Assembly: GCF_050278625.1 (NCBI RefSeq)
Contig: NZ_JBNNTI010000004.1
Span: 1-64,000, forward strand
DNA from: Viridibacillus sp050278625
GTDB taxonomy: Bacteria > Bacillota > Bacilli > Bacillales_A > Planococcaceae
Direction of reading: 5' to 3'
Length of the DNA stretch: 64,000 nt
Shown here: positions 42,065 to 51,069 of the stretch, one piece after another
Position numbering within the stretch: position 1 is the first letter of the stretch
How the letters are laid out: each line of letters begins with the position of its first letter
The notes under the pieces: model-generated
What the model was told of the DNA's origin: nothing
The model's input: the letters and a program-made list of their open reading frames with translations, nothing else
Databases searched by the model: none
Translations under genes and position numbers: made by a program

Positions 42065-42625
42065 ATGTCAATAATAAAAGATATTCTTACATTCAATGAA
42101 ACCTTCGTAGAAGAAAAGCAATATGAGCCTTTTATTACAAGCAAATTCCCGGATAAGCATTTTGTAATTTTAACATGTATGGATACTCGTCTTGTAGAAC
42201 TCTTACCAAAAGCTATGAATTTACGTAATGGAGATGTCAAAATTGTCAAAAGTGCAGGTGCCACTTTAAATCATCCTTTTGGTGGTATTATGCGTAGTCT
42301 ACTTGTAGCAATCTATGAATTACAAGCAGATGAGATTTTTGTCATTGGGCACTACGATTGTGGTATGAGTGCAGTTAACCCTGACAAAATGCTAACTAAA
42401 ATGGTTGACCGTGGCGTCTCTCAAGAAGCAATTAATCTATTGAATTATTCTGGTGTAAACTTACATGATTGGTTACGTGGCTTTGACGATGTAACAGAGA
42501 ATGTACGACATAGCGTTGAAGTAATTCGAAATCATCCACTAGTTATCGACTCTATTCCCGTTCATGGTTTAGTAATCGACCCAAGTACAGGTCGTCTTGA
42601 TGTAGTTGAAGACGGTTCAAAATAA
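42065..42625 (+). CDS. Beta-class carbonic anhydrase (YtiB-like)
   Basis: A 186-aa zinc enzyme interconverting CO2 and bicarbonate. Zinc ligands are Cys38 (CMDTR), His96 and Cys99 (HYDCG), with the Asp40-Arg42 dyad. Length and sequence style match B. subtilis YtiB. AAGGGGA precedes the ATG; a strong hairpin follows. It lies 70 bp after mreBH but probably has its own promoter. Confidence 0.92.
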   Translation: MSIIKDILTFNETFVEEKQYEPFITSKFPDKHFVILTCMDTRLVELLPKAMNLRNGDVKIVKSAGATLNHPFGGIMRSLLVAIYELQADEIFVIGHYDCGMSAVNPDKMLTKMVDRGVSQEAINLLNYSGVNLHDWLRGFDDVTENVRHSVEVIRNHPLVIDSIPVHGLVIDPSTGRLDVVEDGSK

Positions 42626-42636
42626 TCGATATTACA

Positions 42637-42680
42637 AAAAGCGAGGGTCACCTTCTAGGTGCCCTCGCTTCTTCTTTTTT
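42637..42680 (+). terminator. Carbonic anhydrase gene terminator
   Basis: GCGAGGGTCACC pairs with GGTGCCCTCGC (one bulge), followed by TTCTTCTTTTTT. Confidence 0.85.
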
Positions 42681-42786
42681 AAACAAAAATCGACGCATTT
42701 CCCAGGAAATGATTCGCTAATTATTTCATTCCGTAAAGCATTCCTCTGACAGTACTTTTCCATCTCCGCCAGACGGCCTTACCCTT

Positions 42787-43332
42787 TCAAAAATCATCAT
42801 CTATATAAGAATACAAATAATGATCTTCCCAATTCCCATTAATGTACAATAGCTTTCTTAATAACCCTTCACGTTGGAATTCAGTTTTCTCTAAAACGCG
42901 AACAGAGCCAATGTTTTTCGGCGATACATACGCTTCCATCCGATGCAGCGACAAATCTTCAAATCCAAATTTCACTACTAGCTCTAACGCCTCAGATGCA
43001 ATTCCTTGACCAATATAACGTTTATCTACTGAATAACCGACAAAAGCACTTGCAAATGGTAATCTCTTGATAGAATAAATCGATATATGTCCTACAAGAT
43101 CCGACGTTCCCATTGCAAATATTGCAAAACTATACTCACGGTTTAATCTCATACGCTGAATAGACTCAATAATTTTCTTTCTTTGAGTGTGTTCTGTATA
43201 AAACTCATCCTCATGTAATGGCTCATAGATCGACCAATAACGCTTATTCCGCTTTACTAGATTTGTGAATGCCGAAACATCGGCTTCTTCTAATGTTCGT
43301 AAATAGCAGCGATTTCCTTCAAGAAACACCAT
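42787..43332 (-). CDS. GNAT family N-acetyltransferase (RimJ/RimL type)
   Basis: A 181-aa acetyltransferase resembling ribosomal-protein N-acetyltransferases. The acetyl-CoA site is the segment VDKRYIGQGIASEALELVVK, followed by LHRMEAYVSPKNIGSVRVLE. The acceptor is unknown. The ribosome site (AAAGGGTGATC) overlaps the pepF stop codon, so it is coupled to pepF. Confidence 0.87.
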   Translation of the reverse strand: MVFLEGNRCYLRTLEEADVSAFTNLVKRNKRYWSIYEPLHEDEFYTEHTQRKKIIESIQRMRLNREYSFAIFAMGTSDLVGHISIYSIKRLPFASAFVGYSVDKRYIGQGIASEALELVVKFGFEDLSLHRMEAYVSPKNIGSVRVLEKTEFQREGLLRKLLYINGNWEDHYLYSYIDDDF

Positions 43333-43338
43333 ATTAGA

Positions 43339-45129
43339 TCACCCTTTTTGAGTGGTTAATTCTAAAAATTGTTCAACATCCTGTTCACATATACGAATTC
43401 CCTTTTCCCAGAATGTCTTTTCTGTAATATCCTCACCTAAATGTTTCATCGCTAAATCTTCTACTGACATAACAGCTGTATCTTGTAATAAAGCGATATA
43501 TTTATCTTCAAAGCTACTACCTTCTTCTTTAGCTTTAGCATAAATACTTAATGAGAACAAATATCCAAATGTATATGGGAAATTATAAAACGGTACACTT
43601 GTCATATAGAAGTGCAATTTTGAAACCCAGAAATGTGGATGAGCAACATTTAGCGCACCTGCATAAGCTTCCTTCTGTGCCTCTTCCATTATTTCATTCA
43701 AGCGTTGAGCTGGTACAATTCCTGACTCACGTTCTTCATAAAAACGTGTTTCAAATAAGAATCGAGCATGAATATTCATGAAAAATGCTACACTGCGTTG
43801 AATTTTATCTTCAAGTAATGCTATTTTTTCATCTTCTGATTTTGCTTCTTGAACAGCTGCATCTGCAACAATCATTTCAGCAAATGTAGAAGCTGTTTCT
43901 GCCACACCCATTGCATAGCTAGTATTCAAAGTATGAATAGGACGTAATGCATACGAATGGAATGCATGACCAAGTTCATGTGCTAATGTTGCAACATTAG
44001 ACATAGTACCACTATAAGTCATGAAAATACGCGATTCCTTCGTTAATGGTAATCCGGTACAAAATCCACCCGGACGTTTATTTGGGCGGTTTTCAGCTTC
44101 AACCCAGCCATTTTCAATTGCATTTGTAGCAAAGGCTTCTAGCTTTTTGCCAAATCGTCCGAAATTTTTGATAACAAATGCTGCGCCTTCTTGATAAGAA
44201 ATCGTCTCAGTTGATGCAGTAATTGGAGCATCTAAGTTGAACCAATCTATTGTACTCGTATTTAATAGCTCTGCTTTACGCTTTAAATATTCTGCGAAAG
44301 GTGCTTTATGATCTATAATTGCACCCCACATAGCATCAATTGTTTTAGGCTGCATACGGTTAGTTTGAAGTGGCTCTTGTAATACCGAATCCCAACCTCT
44401 TTTTTTGTATGTAGCTAACCGGAACCCTGCTATATGATTCAACGTTTTTGCAAAGAATTCCTCTTTTTCAGTCCATGTTTTTTCAAGAGCTTCATAAGCA
44501 GCTTGACGTACTGCCGCATCCGGATGTGAACTTAAGTTATTTGCTTGACCTACAGATAGTTCTTTTTCTTCACCATCAATTATAAAAGGAATTTTAATAT
44601 CACTAATCAATAGATCATACATTTCTCCCCAAGCATTATAACCATCAACCTTTAATGCAGAAATTATGTTCTCTTCTTGCTCAGAAAGTTTTAATTTAGT
44701 TTCATCTCGCCATTCATTTAAGGTGAATTTGAATTGTGATAGCTCTTCAGTAGCTAGTAGCGCTGTCCATATTTTTTCTTCTATACCACTTAGCACTTGC
44801 TGAAATTGCAATTTAATTGGTGCAAAACTTGCAGCTAGTGATGAAATTTCGCCTCGCAATAGGGAAGCTTTTTTGTCTGTCATATCTTGTGCTTGTAAAC
44901 ACGAGATAAATGAACCAATTTGCCCTATATTAACATATACTTCTTTCATTAATTCTAGAACATCTAAAATGGATCTTGCATCTTCTACTATAATACTTGA
45001 AACGGCTTTTTGTAATATTTCTAATTCAACTGGAATTTCGTCTAACTGTACTCTTAGCTCTTTTGAATTGCTACCCCCAGCAAATATAGACTCTAAATCC
45101 CATACTTCTGGATATTGTTGTTTTGTCAT
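43339..45129 (-). CDS. pepF: Oligoendopeptidase F (peptidase M3B)
   Basis: A 596-aa cytoplasmic zinc endopeptidase cleaving oligopeptides, a partner in function to the peptide importer and the M29 aminopeptidases. The zinc motif is HELGHAFH within LAHELGHAFHSYAL (near residue 380), with the third ligand in ETASTFAEMIVAD. The ATG at 45129 has GGAGG 7 nt upstream; the TTG two codons earlier is less suited. It is followed directly by the GNAT gene. Confidence 0.92.
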   Translation of the reverse strand: MTKQQYPEVWDLESIFAGGSNSKELRVQLDEIPVELEILQKAVSSIIVEDARSILDVLELMKEVYVNIGQIGSFISCLQAQDMTDKKASLLRGEISSLAASFAPIKLQFQQVLSGIEEKIWTALLATEELSQFKFTLNEWRDETKLKLSEQEENIISALKVDGYNAWGEMYDLLISDIKIPFIIDGEEKELSVGQANNLSSHPDAAVRQAAYEALEKTWTEKEEFFAKTLNHIAGFRLATYKKRGWDSVLQEPLQTNRMQPKTIDAMWGAIIDHKAPFAEYLKRKAELLNTSTIDWFNLDAPITASTETISYQEGAAFVIKNFGRFGKKLEAFATNAIENGWVEAENRPNKRPGGFCTGLPLTKESRIFMTYSGTMSNVATLAHELGHAFHSYALRPIHTLNTSYAMGVAETASTFAEMIVADAAVQEAKSEDEKIALLEDKIQRSVAFFMNIHARFLFETRFYEERESGIVPAQRLNEIMEEAQKEAYAGALNVAHPHFWVSKLHFYMTSVPFYNFPYTFGYLFSLSIYAKAKEEGSSFEDKYIALLQDTAVMSVEDLAMKHLGEDITEKTFWEKGIRICEQDVEQFLELTTQKG

Positions 45130-45191
45130 ATTCAAGCCTCCATTACTAAAATAGATTACATATTAGTATAATGCTTCTAGACACGAAATAG

Positions 45192-45962
45192 TTATACTTC
45201 TTCGCTAATAGTTTCTAATGGATCAGTAATTTGTAAACCTCTAAGTTCACATTCCTTTGTAACATGTGCGATTACTTCTTTTAGAACTTGAATACGTGCG
45301 TATTTTTTATCATCACCTGATATTAAAATCCATGGTGCTTGTGGTTTATCAGTCTTCTCAAACATATCATTTGCTGCCTCAACATAAATTGGCCATTTGT
45401 CACGATTTCGCCAATCTTCATCCGTTAGCTTCCATTTTTTATAAGGATTTTCTTGTCGTTCTTTAAATCGATTTAATTGTTCTTCATTTGACACTTGAAT
45501 CCAGAATTTTGCTACGATATAGTTATCATCTGTAAGTAGTTTTTCAAATTGGTTAATTTCTTCGTAGGCACGTTGCCATTCTTCTTTTTTAGCAAAGCCT
45601 TCAATACGTTCTACTAGTACACGTCCGTACCATGTACGATCAAAAATACCAATTTGGCCTTTGTAAGGTAGGCGCGTCCAAAAGCGATGTAGATAGTTAT
45701 ATTTCAGCTCGAAGGGTTGCGGTGCGGCAATTGGATGAACGATATATCCACGAGGATCCAGTCGTTGTGTTAAACGTTTAATGGCGCCACCTTTACCAGC
45801 TGCGTCCATTCCTTCAAATGCTAATACGAGCCCAATATCATGATTGAATAAGAACTGTTGAATATTTAACAATTCAAATTGTAGTTTTTTTAGTTCCTTT
45901 TTGTAGGAAGGCTTATCGTTTAGATGTTTGTCTAATTTCATATCTTCAATGCGTTTACTCAC
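45192..45962 (-). CDS. Polyphosphate kinase 2 family protein
   Basis: A 256-aa PPK2-type polyphosphate:nucleotide phosphotransferase. Walker A is EGMDAAGKGGAIKRL, the lid/second motif is GQIGIFDRTWYGRVLVERI, and a W-rich C-terminus includes PIYVEAANDMFEKTDKPQAPW. Whether it favours AMP, ADP or GDP cannot be told. The start is GTG at 45962 with AAAGGAG 8 nt upstream; the GTG at 45971 abuts the ribosome site. Confidence 0.9.
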   Translation of the reverse strand: MSKRIEDMKLDKHLNDKPSYKKELKKLQFELLNIQQFLFNHDIGLVLAFEGMDAAGKGGAIKRLTQRLDPRGYIVHPIAAPQPFELKYNYLHRFWTRLPYKGQIGIFDRTWYGRVLVERIEGFAKKEEWQRAYEEINQFEKLLTDDNYIVAKFWIQVSNEEQLNRFKERQENPYKKWKLTDEDWRNRDKWPIYVEAANDMFEKTDKPQAPWILISGDDKKYARIQVLKEVIAHVTKECELRGLQITDPLETISEEV

Positions 45963-46183
45963 TTTAAACACTCCTTTTACTTTTATAGTAGTATTTTACA
46001 GCAAATTGTTCTGAAATGATATTTGTTGTTCTAACTAATCAAATGTATACTTTATACATACGCACTATAATTGGTAGTGATTATTTGTATATTTACGCAA
46101 TTGCTAACAAGATATTTTTCTACTTCAGACTGCAACGAAATTTAGGATTTTATATTAATCTCAACATGAAGGAGGAGATTTTA

Positions 46184-46912
46184 TTGGGGAGATTACTAAT
46201 TATTACTATTGCTTATATTGCAATGGTAACTGTAAACTTAGCTGCTAATATTCTTCCACTAAACGGTCAAACTACTGGCGACATCTCCGAAAGTTATACG
46301 GTTCTTTTCACTCCAGCACGATATGTTTTTAGTATTTGGGGCTTTATATACATAATTTTAGCTTACTGGATTTACAAACATTGGTACAATTACCAGAGAG
46401 AGAACACGATATCTATTCAACAAACGCTGTTATTTACAGCCAGTTCATTACTTAATATTTTTTGGATTTTCCTGTGGCATTATAACTACTTCCAAATTTC
46501 AGTTATCGTAATGCTATTATTATTAGCTTGTCTAGCACTTCTATATTTCTCATATAGTAACGATGAACAAGCATGGTCAAAACGCATACCGATCTCTATT
46601 TACTTTGCTTGGATTTGCGTAGCAACAATAAAAAATATCGCTTTCGTACTAACGTATAACCATTGGAGTGGCTTAGGATTAAGTGATCCTTTATGGGCTG
46701 TTATTATGCTCACTCTAGGTACCGCTATTGCACTTCATATGCGTTTCCACTATTTCGATATTAACTTTCCTACCGTCTTCATTTGGGCTTATATTGGAGT
46801 TGCGATAAAAAATGGATTTGAGGAATTACTCGTAACGACTGCTGCCCTTTTTTTAAGTGGTGTCTTATTGGCAGGAATATTATTTATAAAAAAACAAAAG
46901 CCTTCTAAATAA
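46184..46912 (+). CDS. Tryptophan-rich TspO/MBR-related membrane protein
   Basis: A 242-aa membrane protein with about seven hydrophobic helices. TPARYVFSIWGFIYIILAYW and LNIFWIFLWHYN carry the aromatic motifs of TspO-like tryptophan-rich sensory proteins, though it is longer than classic five-helix TspO. The ligand and role are unknown. The start is TTG at 46184, 6 nt after AAGGAGGAG; upstream in-frame ATGs (46016, 46166) are before or on the ribosome site. Confidence 0.75.
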   Translation: MGRLLIITIAYIAMVTVNLAANILPLNGQTTGDISESYTVLFTPARYVFSIWGFIYIILAYWIYKHWYNYQRENTISIQQTLLFTASSLLNIFWIFLWHYNYFQISVIVMLLLLACLALLYFSYSNDEQAWSKRIPISIYFAWICVATIKNIAFVLTYNHWSGLGLSDPLWAVIMLTLGTAIALHMRFHYFDINFPTVFIWAYIGVAIKNGFEELLVTTAALFLSGVLLAGILFIKKQKPSK

Positions 46913-46920
46913 CTGTATAA

Positions 46921-46964
46921 CAAAAAGGCCTTCCTTGATGAAATTTCAAGGGAGGCCTTTTCAA
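46921..46964. terminator. Bidirectional terminator
   Basis: AAAAGGCCTTCCTTG pairs with CAAGGGAGGCCTTTT between the convergent TspO-like gene and map. Confidence 0.92.
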
Positions 46965-46968
46965 TATT

Positions 46969-47721
46969 TTAATCTAATTTAGTTGTAATAATCGGTTCAC
47001 CATCTGTTACGATGATTGTATGTTCATATTGTGCAACTAGTGATTTATCAGGCGTTATAAATGTCCAACCATCACCTGACTCAACGATGTGTTCTGCTTT
47101 TTGTGAGATGAACGGTTCAACAGCTAAAACCATTCCTTCTTTTAAAATTGTACGATCCCATGCATCAAAATAGTTCAATACATGTTGTGGATCTTCATGA
47201 AGTGAACGCCCAATGCCATGCCCAGTTAAGTTCATAATAACCGCTAAGCCATTTGCTTTCGCTTCACGTTCTACAGCTTTACCGATTTGATTTAAACGGG
47301 CACCTGGTTTTACTTTCGTCATCGCACGATCAAATGCACTTTCTGCAACTTGGCAAAGTTTATCGATTTCTGGATAAGATCCACCACCTACAACAAATGA
47401 CACACCTGTATCTGCAAAGTAGCCATCAACATGACCTGAAACATCGATATTAATAAGGTCTCCCTCTTTTAATGTAAGGTTCCCTGGAATGCCGTGTGCA
47501 ACTTGTTCGTTCACACTTATACATGTATATCCCGGAAAATCATATTCACTTTTAGGTCCTGAAACGGCTCCATTTTCTTCAAATAAACGGCCACCAATTT
47601 CATCTAATTCTTTTGTTGTAATTCCTGGCTTTGTTGCAGCCTTCATCGTTTCACGGATTTGGGCCATTACACGTCCAGCTTTTTTCAATGCTGCAATTTC
47701 CTCTTGAGTTATAGCTATCAT
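46969..47721 (-). CDS. map: Methionine aminopeptidase type I
   Basis: A 250-aa enzyme removing the initiator Met. Metal ligands are visible in order: Asp in LINIDVSGHVDGYFADTG (two Asp), His in LTGHGIGRSLHEDP, Glu in LAVEPFIS and Glu in VAQYEHTIIVTDGEP. No N-terminal zinc finger is present (type Ia). It is encoded alone, not in the ribosomal-protein cluster, so a second copy elsewhere is likely. Confidence 0.94.
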   Translation of the reverse strand: MIAITQEEIAALKKAGRVMAQIRETMKAATKPGITTKELDEIGGRLFEENGAVSGPKSEYDFPGYTCISVNEQVAHGIPGNLTLKEGDLINIDVSGHVDGYFADTGVSFVVGGGSYPEIDKLCQVAESAFDRAMTKVKPGARLNQIGKAVEREAKANGLAVIMNLTGHGIGRSLHEDPQHVLNYFDAWDRTILKEGMVLAVEPFISQKAEHIVESGDGWTFITPDKSLVAQYEHTIIVTDGEPIITTKLD

Positions 47722-47885
47722 TTTATACGATCCCTTCTTCTCATATGTCTACTCTCTACTATAACACTTTTTTCGCAAAATGAAGAACATGAAATTCGAG
47801 TATCTCTCCATTTCAAATGTCTATATATTTAGAAAAGTTTCGTTTAGTTCTTATATTAATATATGAAATTTTGTTACTGAAAGTA

Positions 47886-47922
47886 CTAAAAGAGGACTCC
47901 ATCTATAAGGAATCCTCTTTTT
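47886..47922 (-). terminator. thiT terminator
   Basis: AGAGGATTCC/GGAGTCCTCT (with central mismatches), followed by TTTTAG on the minus strand, directly after the thiT stop. The plus strand has the better T-run. Confidence 0.75.
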
Positions 47923-47926
47923 TGTA

Positions 47927-48487
47927 TCAATTTTTTTGTTGTAATAAACGAGGTGCTGAAGTAAATAATAATACCGCTACAACGGCTGTTAGTATAGTAG
48001 CTGGCAACATATACGTACCATTATAAATTATAGAATACAAATAAACATTTTGATCACCTGCATATTTACTAAAGAATACAACCCCTGCTGTAGTATGTGC
48101 CACATATCTCAATAACCCTCCAAGAGTAGTACCTAGTACAATATACAAAGTGATTTCTTTTTTGTTTAATTGCTTACTTGCCGCAAACACTAGATGTCTC
48201 ACAACACCAGCTAAACCGACTACAGTAAATGCTATAAAATAATCGATAAATCCTTGAACAGGTGTAAAAATTGAGGCACCCATCGACACTTGCAATAAAC
48301 CAACTAAAAATCCCGTAATCAAACCACCTGATACACCCCAACGAAATGCCATTAATACAATCGGTACCATAACAAGACTTATAGAACCACCTTGAGCCCA
48401 TAGCTTAAATGACAACTGATCCAAAATTAAACCGATTGTAGCAAAAATTGCAATCTCGATTAAAAACAATAATCTCTTTTTATTCAC
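47927..48487 (-). CDS. thiT: Thiamine-binding ECF transporter S component ThiT
   Basis: A 186-aa membrane protein with six helices that captures thiamine for the shared ECF energising module. The ligand-binding L1 loop region KLWAQGGSISLVMVPIVLMA and the late GTYMLPATI fit ThiT. The start is GTG at 48487, 9 nt after GGGAGG; an in-frame ATG at 48499 sits on the ribosome site. A TPP riboswitch with terminator precedes it. Confidence 0.92.
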   Translation of the reverse strand: MNKKRLLFLIEIAIFATIGLILDQLSFKLWAQGGSISLVMVPIVLMAFRWGVSGGLITGFLVGLLQVSMGASIFTPVQGFIDYFIAFTVVGLAGVVRHLVFAASKQLNKKEITLYIVLGTTLGGLLRYVAHTTAGVVFFSKYAGDQNVYLYSIIYNGTYMLPATILTAVVAVLLFTSAPRLLQQKN

Positions 48488-48581
48488 AATAAACATCCTC
48501 CCGTAGTTCTGATGTAGAACACACAAGACCTAAAACGTATCTCATTTGTAAATGAGCTCTAGATAGTAAAACTTTCGGCAA

Positions 48582-48615
48582 CAAAAAAACGACATCAGGA
48601 CAGGTCCTGACATCG
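48582..48615 (-). terminator. Riboswitch expression-platform terminator
   Basis: CGATGTCAGGAC pairs with GTCCTGATGTCG (12 bp, 2-nt centre), followed by TTTTTTTG on the minus strand between the TPP aptamer and thiT. Confidence 0.92.
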
Positions 48616-48633
48616 GTTATATGTCGATTTCTA

Positions 48634-48724
48634 TCCACATTCCTACGCAAGCATTAACTTACAGGTTCAAAGGGTTAGAACTTTGGGTTCACTCTCAGCC
48701 GACCATTTCGGCTCCCCTTGTGGT
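48634..48724 (-). promoter_or_regulatory. TPP riboswitch
   Basis: On the minus strand the aptamer shows the conserved blocks AGGGGAGCC, GGCTGAGAGTGAACCC, CCCTTTGAACCTG and GCGTAGGAA, closed by CCACA/TGTGG (P1). With the following terminator it should shut off thiT when thiamine pyrophosphate is plentiful. Confidence 0.95.
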
Positions 48725-48842
48725 AAATACATCATTTAATTGTAATTATCGAACTCCCCTATTGTACTCAAACGATTCTTATTTTTCAATAGATTACTCT
48801 AAAATGTTAAAGAACTCTCTGCCAAAAACAAATATAATTTCC

Positions 48843-49606
48843 CACTGTAGATGATGACCTTTTATACGGGCGTGGAGCTACTGATATGAAAGCCGGAGTT
48901 GCGGCGGCGATGATAGTCAGCTTTGTTGAGCTATCTAAATCAGCTGATAAGCTGCCTAGACGCCTTCAACTCCATCTGGTGACAGACGAAGAAACTGGAG
49001 GTGAAAATACATTAGGATGGCTTAACTCCTAATGGGGATAATGGCCAATTTGTTATTTATGGTGAACCGACACGTCTGCAAATTGGATTACAAGCAAAAG
49101 GCATTTTACAATTCGAACTTTAATTCAAAAGTAAAGCATCACAATGGTAGTCGCACTTTGGATGGGATAAATGCTATTTTACAAGCCATGCACTTCCACT
49201 CAAAACTGCTAGAATCACCAATAAAAATGCCCGTATTGCTTTTTATGACTCTCCATCGATTAATTTGGCTACAATACAAGCAGAAGAACGTTTTAATATC
49301 GTCCCAGATCCGTGCAATGTACGTTACGATTTCCGATGCGTGGACAATTAGCAGAAGGTATTCTAAAAGATATTAAAAAAATTTCTCGATGACGAAACAA
49401 TCCAAGTTGAAATCATTATTCACAGTATTGCTCCTTGCAGTTACAACAAATGCTGAAGTTTGTGACAAGAAGGCCATGCTAGTTGGACAAACGGCTCTAC
49501 TGATACTAGATTTTATGCAGCAGATGGCGTAGCAGCAATCAAATTCGGACCAGACGGAGCAGATTGGCATGGTCCTTCTGAATATATCAGTATTTCATCT
49601 ATATAA
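48843..49606 (+). pseudogene. M20 family peptidase (ArgE/DapE-like), decayed
   Basis: Fragments in several plus-strand frames together read as an M20 metallopeptidase: DDLLYGRGATDMKAGVAAAM and LVTDEETGGENTLGWL, then in a new frame NGQFVIYGEPTRLQIGLQAK, then SPSINLATIQAEERFNIVPD, and finally GHASWTNGSTDTRFYAADGV with DWHGPSEYISISSI. The N-terminus is missing and there are stops and frameshifts throughout. GRGATDMK and TDEETGG are the metal-site motifs of the family. No function remains. Confidence 0.88.
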
Positions 49607-49702
49607 TCTATATACCATTTCGCAGATATAATAAAAAGACATGCATTAAGTTGAATCTTTTTGGGCGCTGTAGCGTAAATAATAATATGAATGGAGGTGC
49701 TT

Positions 49703-50038
49703 GTGCTGGATAATAATCGAGTATTATCTGCATTATGTTATTTCAGTATATTTTTTGCAGGATTTCTTTTGCCAGTGATTGTTTATTTTGTAAGTACTGA
49801 TTCGGATGTAAAACACCATGCTAAACGAGCATTCATATCACACTTATTACTTATTATCCCCTCAATTATTGGTTTCTTTATTTTCTTTATCGTATTTGGT
49901 TTTTATGGAACTAGTTCTAATAATGTTTTGAGTGCAGGACCTATTTTAGTTATCTCGTTTATTGTTGTAGAAATATTATTATCTGCGGCAGTAATCATTT
50001 GGAATATCATACAAGGTGTTCGTGTACTACGCGTTTAA
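49703..50038 (+). CDS. DUF4870 (Tic20-like) small membrane protein
   Basis: A 111-aa protein with three hydrophobic helices (~8-30, 46-68, 83-106) and the FVSTDSDVKHHAKRA segment typical of DUF4870. Function is unknown. The start is GTG at 49703, 5 nt after GGAGG; the ATG at 49691 lies on the ribosome site. A 42-aa gene follows 58 bp later and may be co-transcribed. Confidence 0.78.
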   Translation: MLDNNRVLSALCYFSIFFAGFLLPVIVYFVSTDSDVKHHAKRAFISHLLLIIPSIIGFFIFFIVFGFYGTSSNNVLSAGPILVISFIVVEILLSAAVIIWNIIQGVRVLRV

Positions 50039-50096
50039 GATGAAGCATTTAGGGAATAAAAATAGTATTAGCTTTTAAGAAATGGAGTGCTACTAA

Positions 50097-50225
50097 ATGA
50101 AGGTAAGAAACGTAGTAAAAACTGCAATTAAATTAGCACCAATTGTTTACCCAATTGTTATTAAAGTTATTGATGCTCGTAAATCCAAATCGAAACAAAT
50201 ACCAATGAAAAGATATAAACCATAG
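50097..50225 (+). CDS. Small basic protein, 42 aa
   Basis: A 42-codon ORF with GGAG about 9 nt before the ATG. Sequence begins MKVRNVVKTAIKLAPIVYPI and is very basic at the C-terminus (RKSKSKQIPMKRYK). One short hydrophobic segment (~residues 11-24). It follows the DUF4870 gene. No family assigned; small and AT-rich, so confidence is moderate. Confidence 0.6.
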   Translation: MKVRNVVKTAIKLAPIVYPIVIKVIDARKSKSKQIPMKRYKP

Positions 50226-50280
50226 TATTATTGCTCTTATGCGGATAAATTCATGCATAGGGGTTTTTTTATGGGTTTTT

Positions 50281-50965
50281 GATTGTTGCTCTAACTGGGA
50301 TGTTTGTTGTGATAAGTCATTTGATTGTTGCGCTAACTCCTTTGATTGTTGCACTAACTGANNNNNNNNNNNNNNNNNNNNNNNNNNNNNNNNNNNNNNN
50401 NNNNNNNNNNNNNNNNNNNNNNNNNNNNNNNNNNNNNNNNNNNNNNNNNNNNNNNNNCTGAGATGTTTATTGCGCTAACTCACTTGATTGTTATTTAGCA
50501 GAATATTCACGTCTTCTACATCCTAATTTCAAGCTGTATATCGCGCAATTCCCATTCATTTCTTACCTATAAAAAATGGGATATTCCTGAGGTGGCATAT
50601 CAATTCGATTGTTGCTCTAACTGGGATGTTTGTTGTAGTAACTCATTTGATTGTTGTAGTAACTCCTTTGATTGTTGCACTAACTGAGATGTTTATTGCG
50701 CTAACTCACTTGATTGTTATTTAGCAGAATATTCACGTCTTCTACATCCTAATTTCAAGCTGTATATCGCGCAATTCCCACTCATTTCTTACCTATAAAA
50801 AATGGAATATCCCTGAGGTGGCATACCAATTCGATTGTTGCTCTAACTGGGATGTTTGTTGTAATAAGTCATTTGATTGTTGCGCTAACTCATTTGATTG
50901 TTGCACTAACTGAGACGTTTGTTGCGCTAACTCCTTTGATTGTTATTTAGCAGAATATTCACGTC
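50281..50965. repeat. Nested tandem repeat (about 21 bp inside about 226 bp)
   Basis: Units of about 21 bp built on TTTGATTGTTGCACTAACT, with variants such as TGTTTGTTGTGATAAGTCA, are grouped in larger blocks. TTATTTAGCAGAATATTCAC recurs at 50491, 50717 and 50942 (spacing 226 and 225), and CGATTGTTGCTCTAACTGGG at 50606 and 50832. Between them lies a shared segment with TTCAAGCTGTATATCGCGCA. The first block is interrupted by unknown bases. The same family occurs at 16189-16300. Confidence 0.92.
50362..50457. other. Assembly gap, 96 N
   Basis: A run of 96 unknown bases inside the tandem repeat; the true length is uncertain because the repeat probably prevented assembly. Confidence 0.99.
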
Positions 50966-51020
50966 TTCTCTATTTCAATTTAAGGATAAATATACTCAAT
51001 CTACATTCTTCTATAACGAT

Positions 51021-51060
51021 AAAAAAACTGGTACGTCCCAAGGGAGCGTACCAGTTTTTA
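51021..51060 (-). terminator. Terminator of the helicase-M29 operon
   Basis: ACTGGTACG/CGTACCAGT stem followed by TTTTTTT on the minus strand, just after the M29 stop. Confidence 0.9.
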
Positions 51061-51069
51061 CGTATTTAA

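Noticed and set aside
46016..46183. Longer start for the TspO-like protein
   Set aside because: The upstream ATGs lie before or on the AAGGAGGAG ribosome site, which clearly serves the TTG at 46184.
50281..50965. Possible CRISPR array
   Set aside because: The ~21-bp units are adjacent with no unique spacers, and no cas genes are present; it is a nested tandem repeat.
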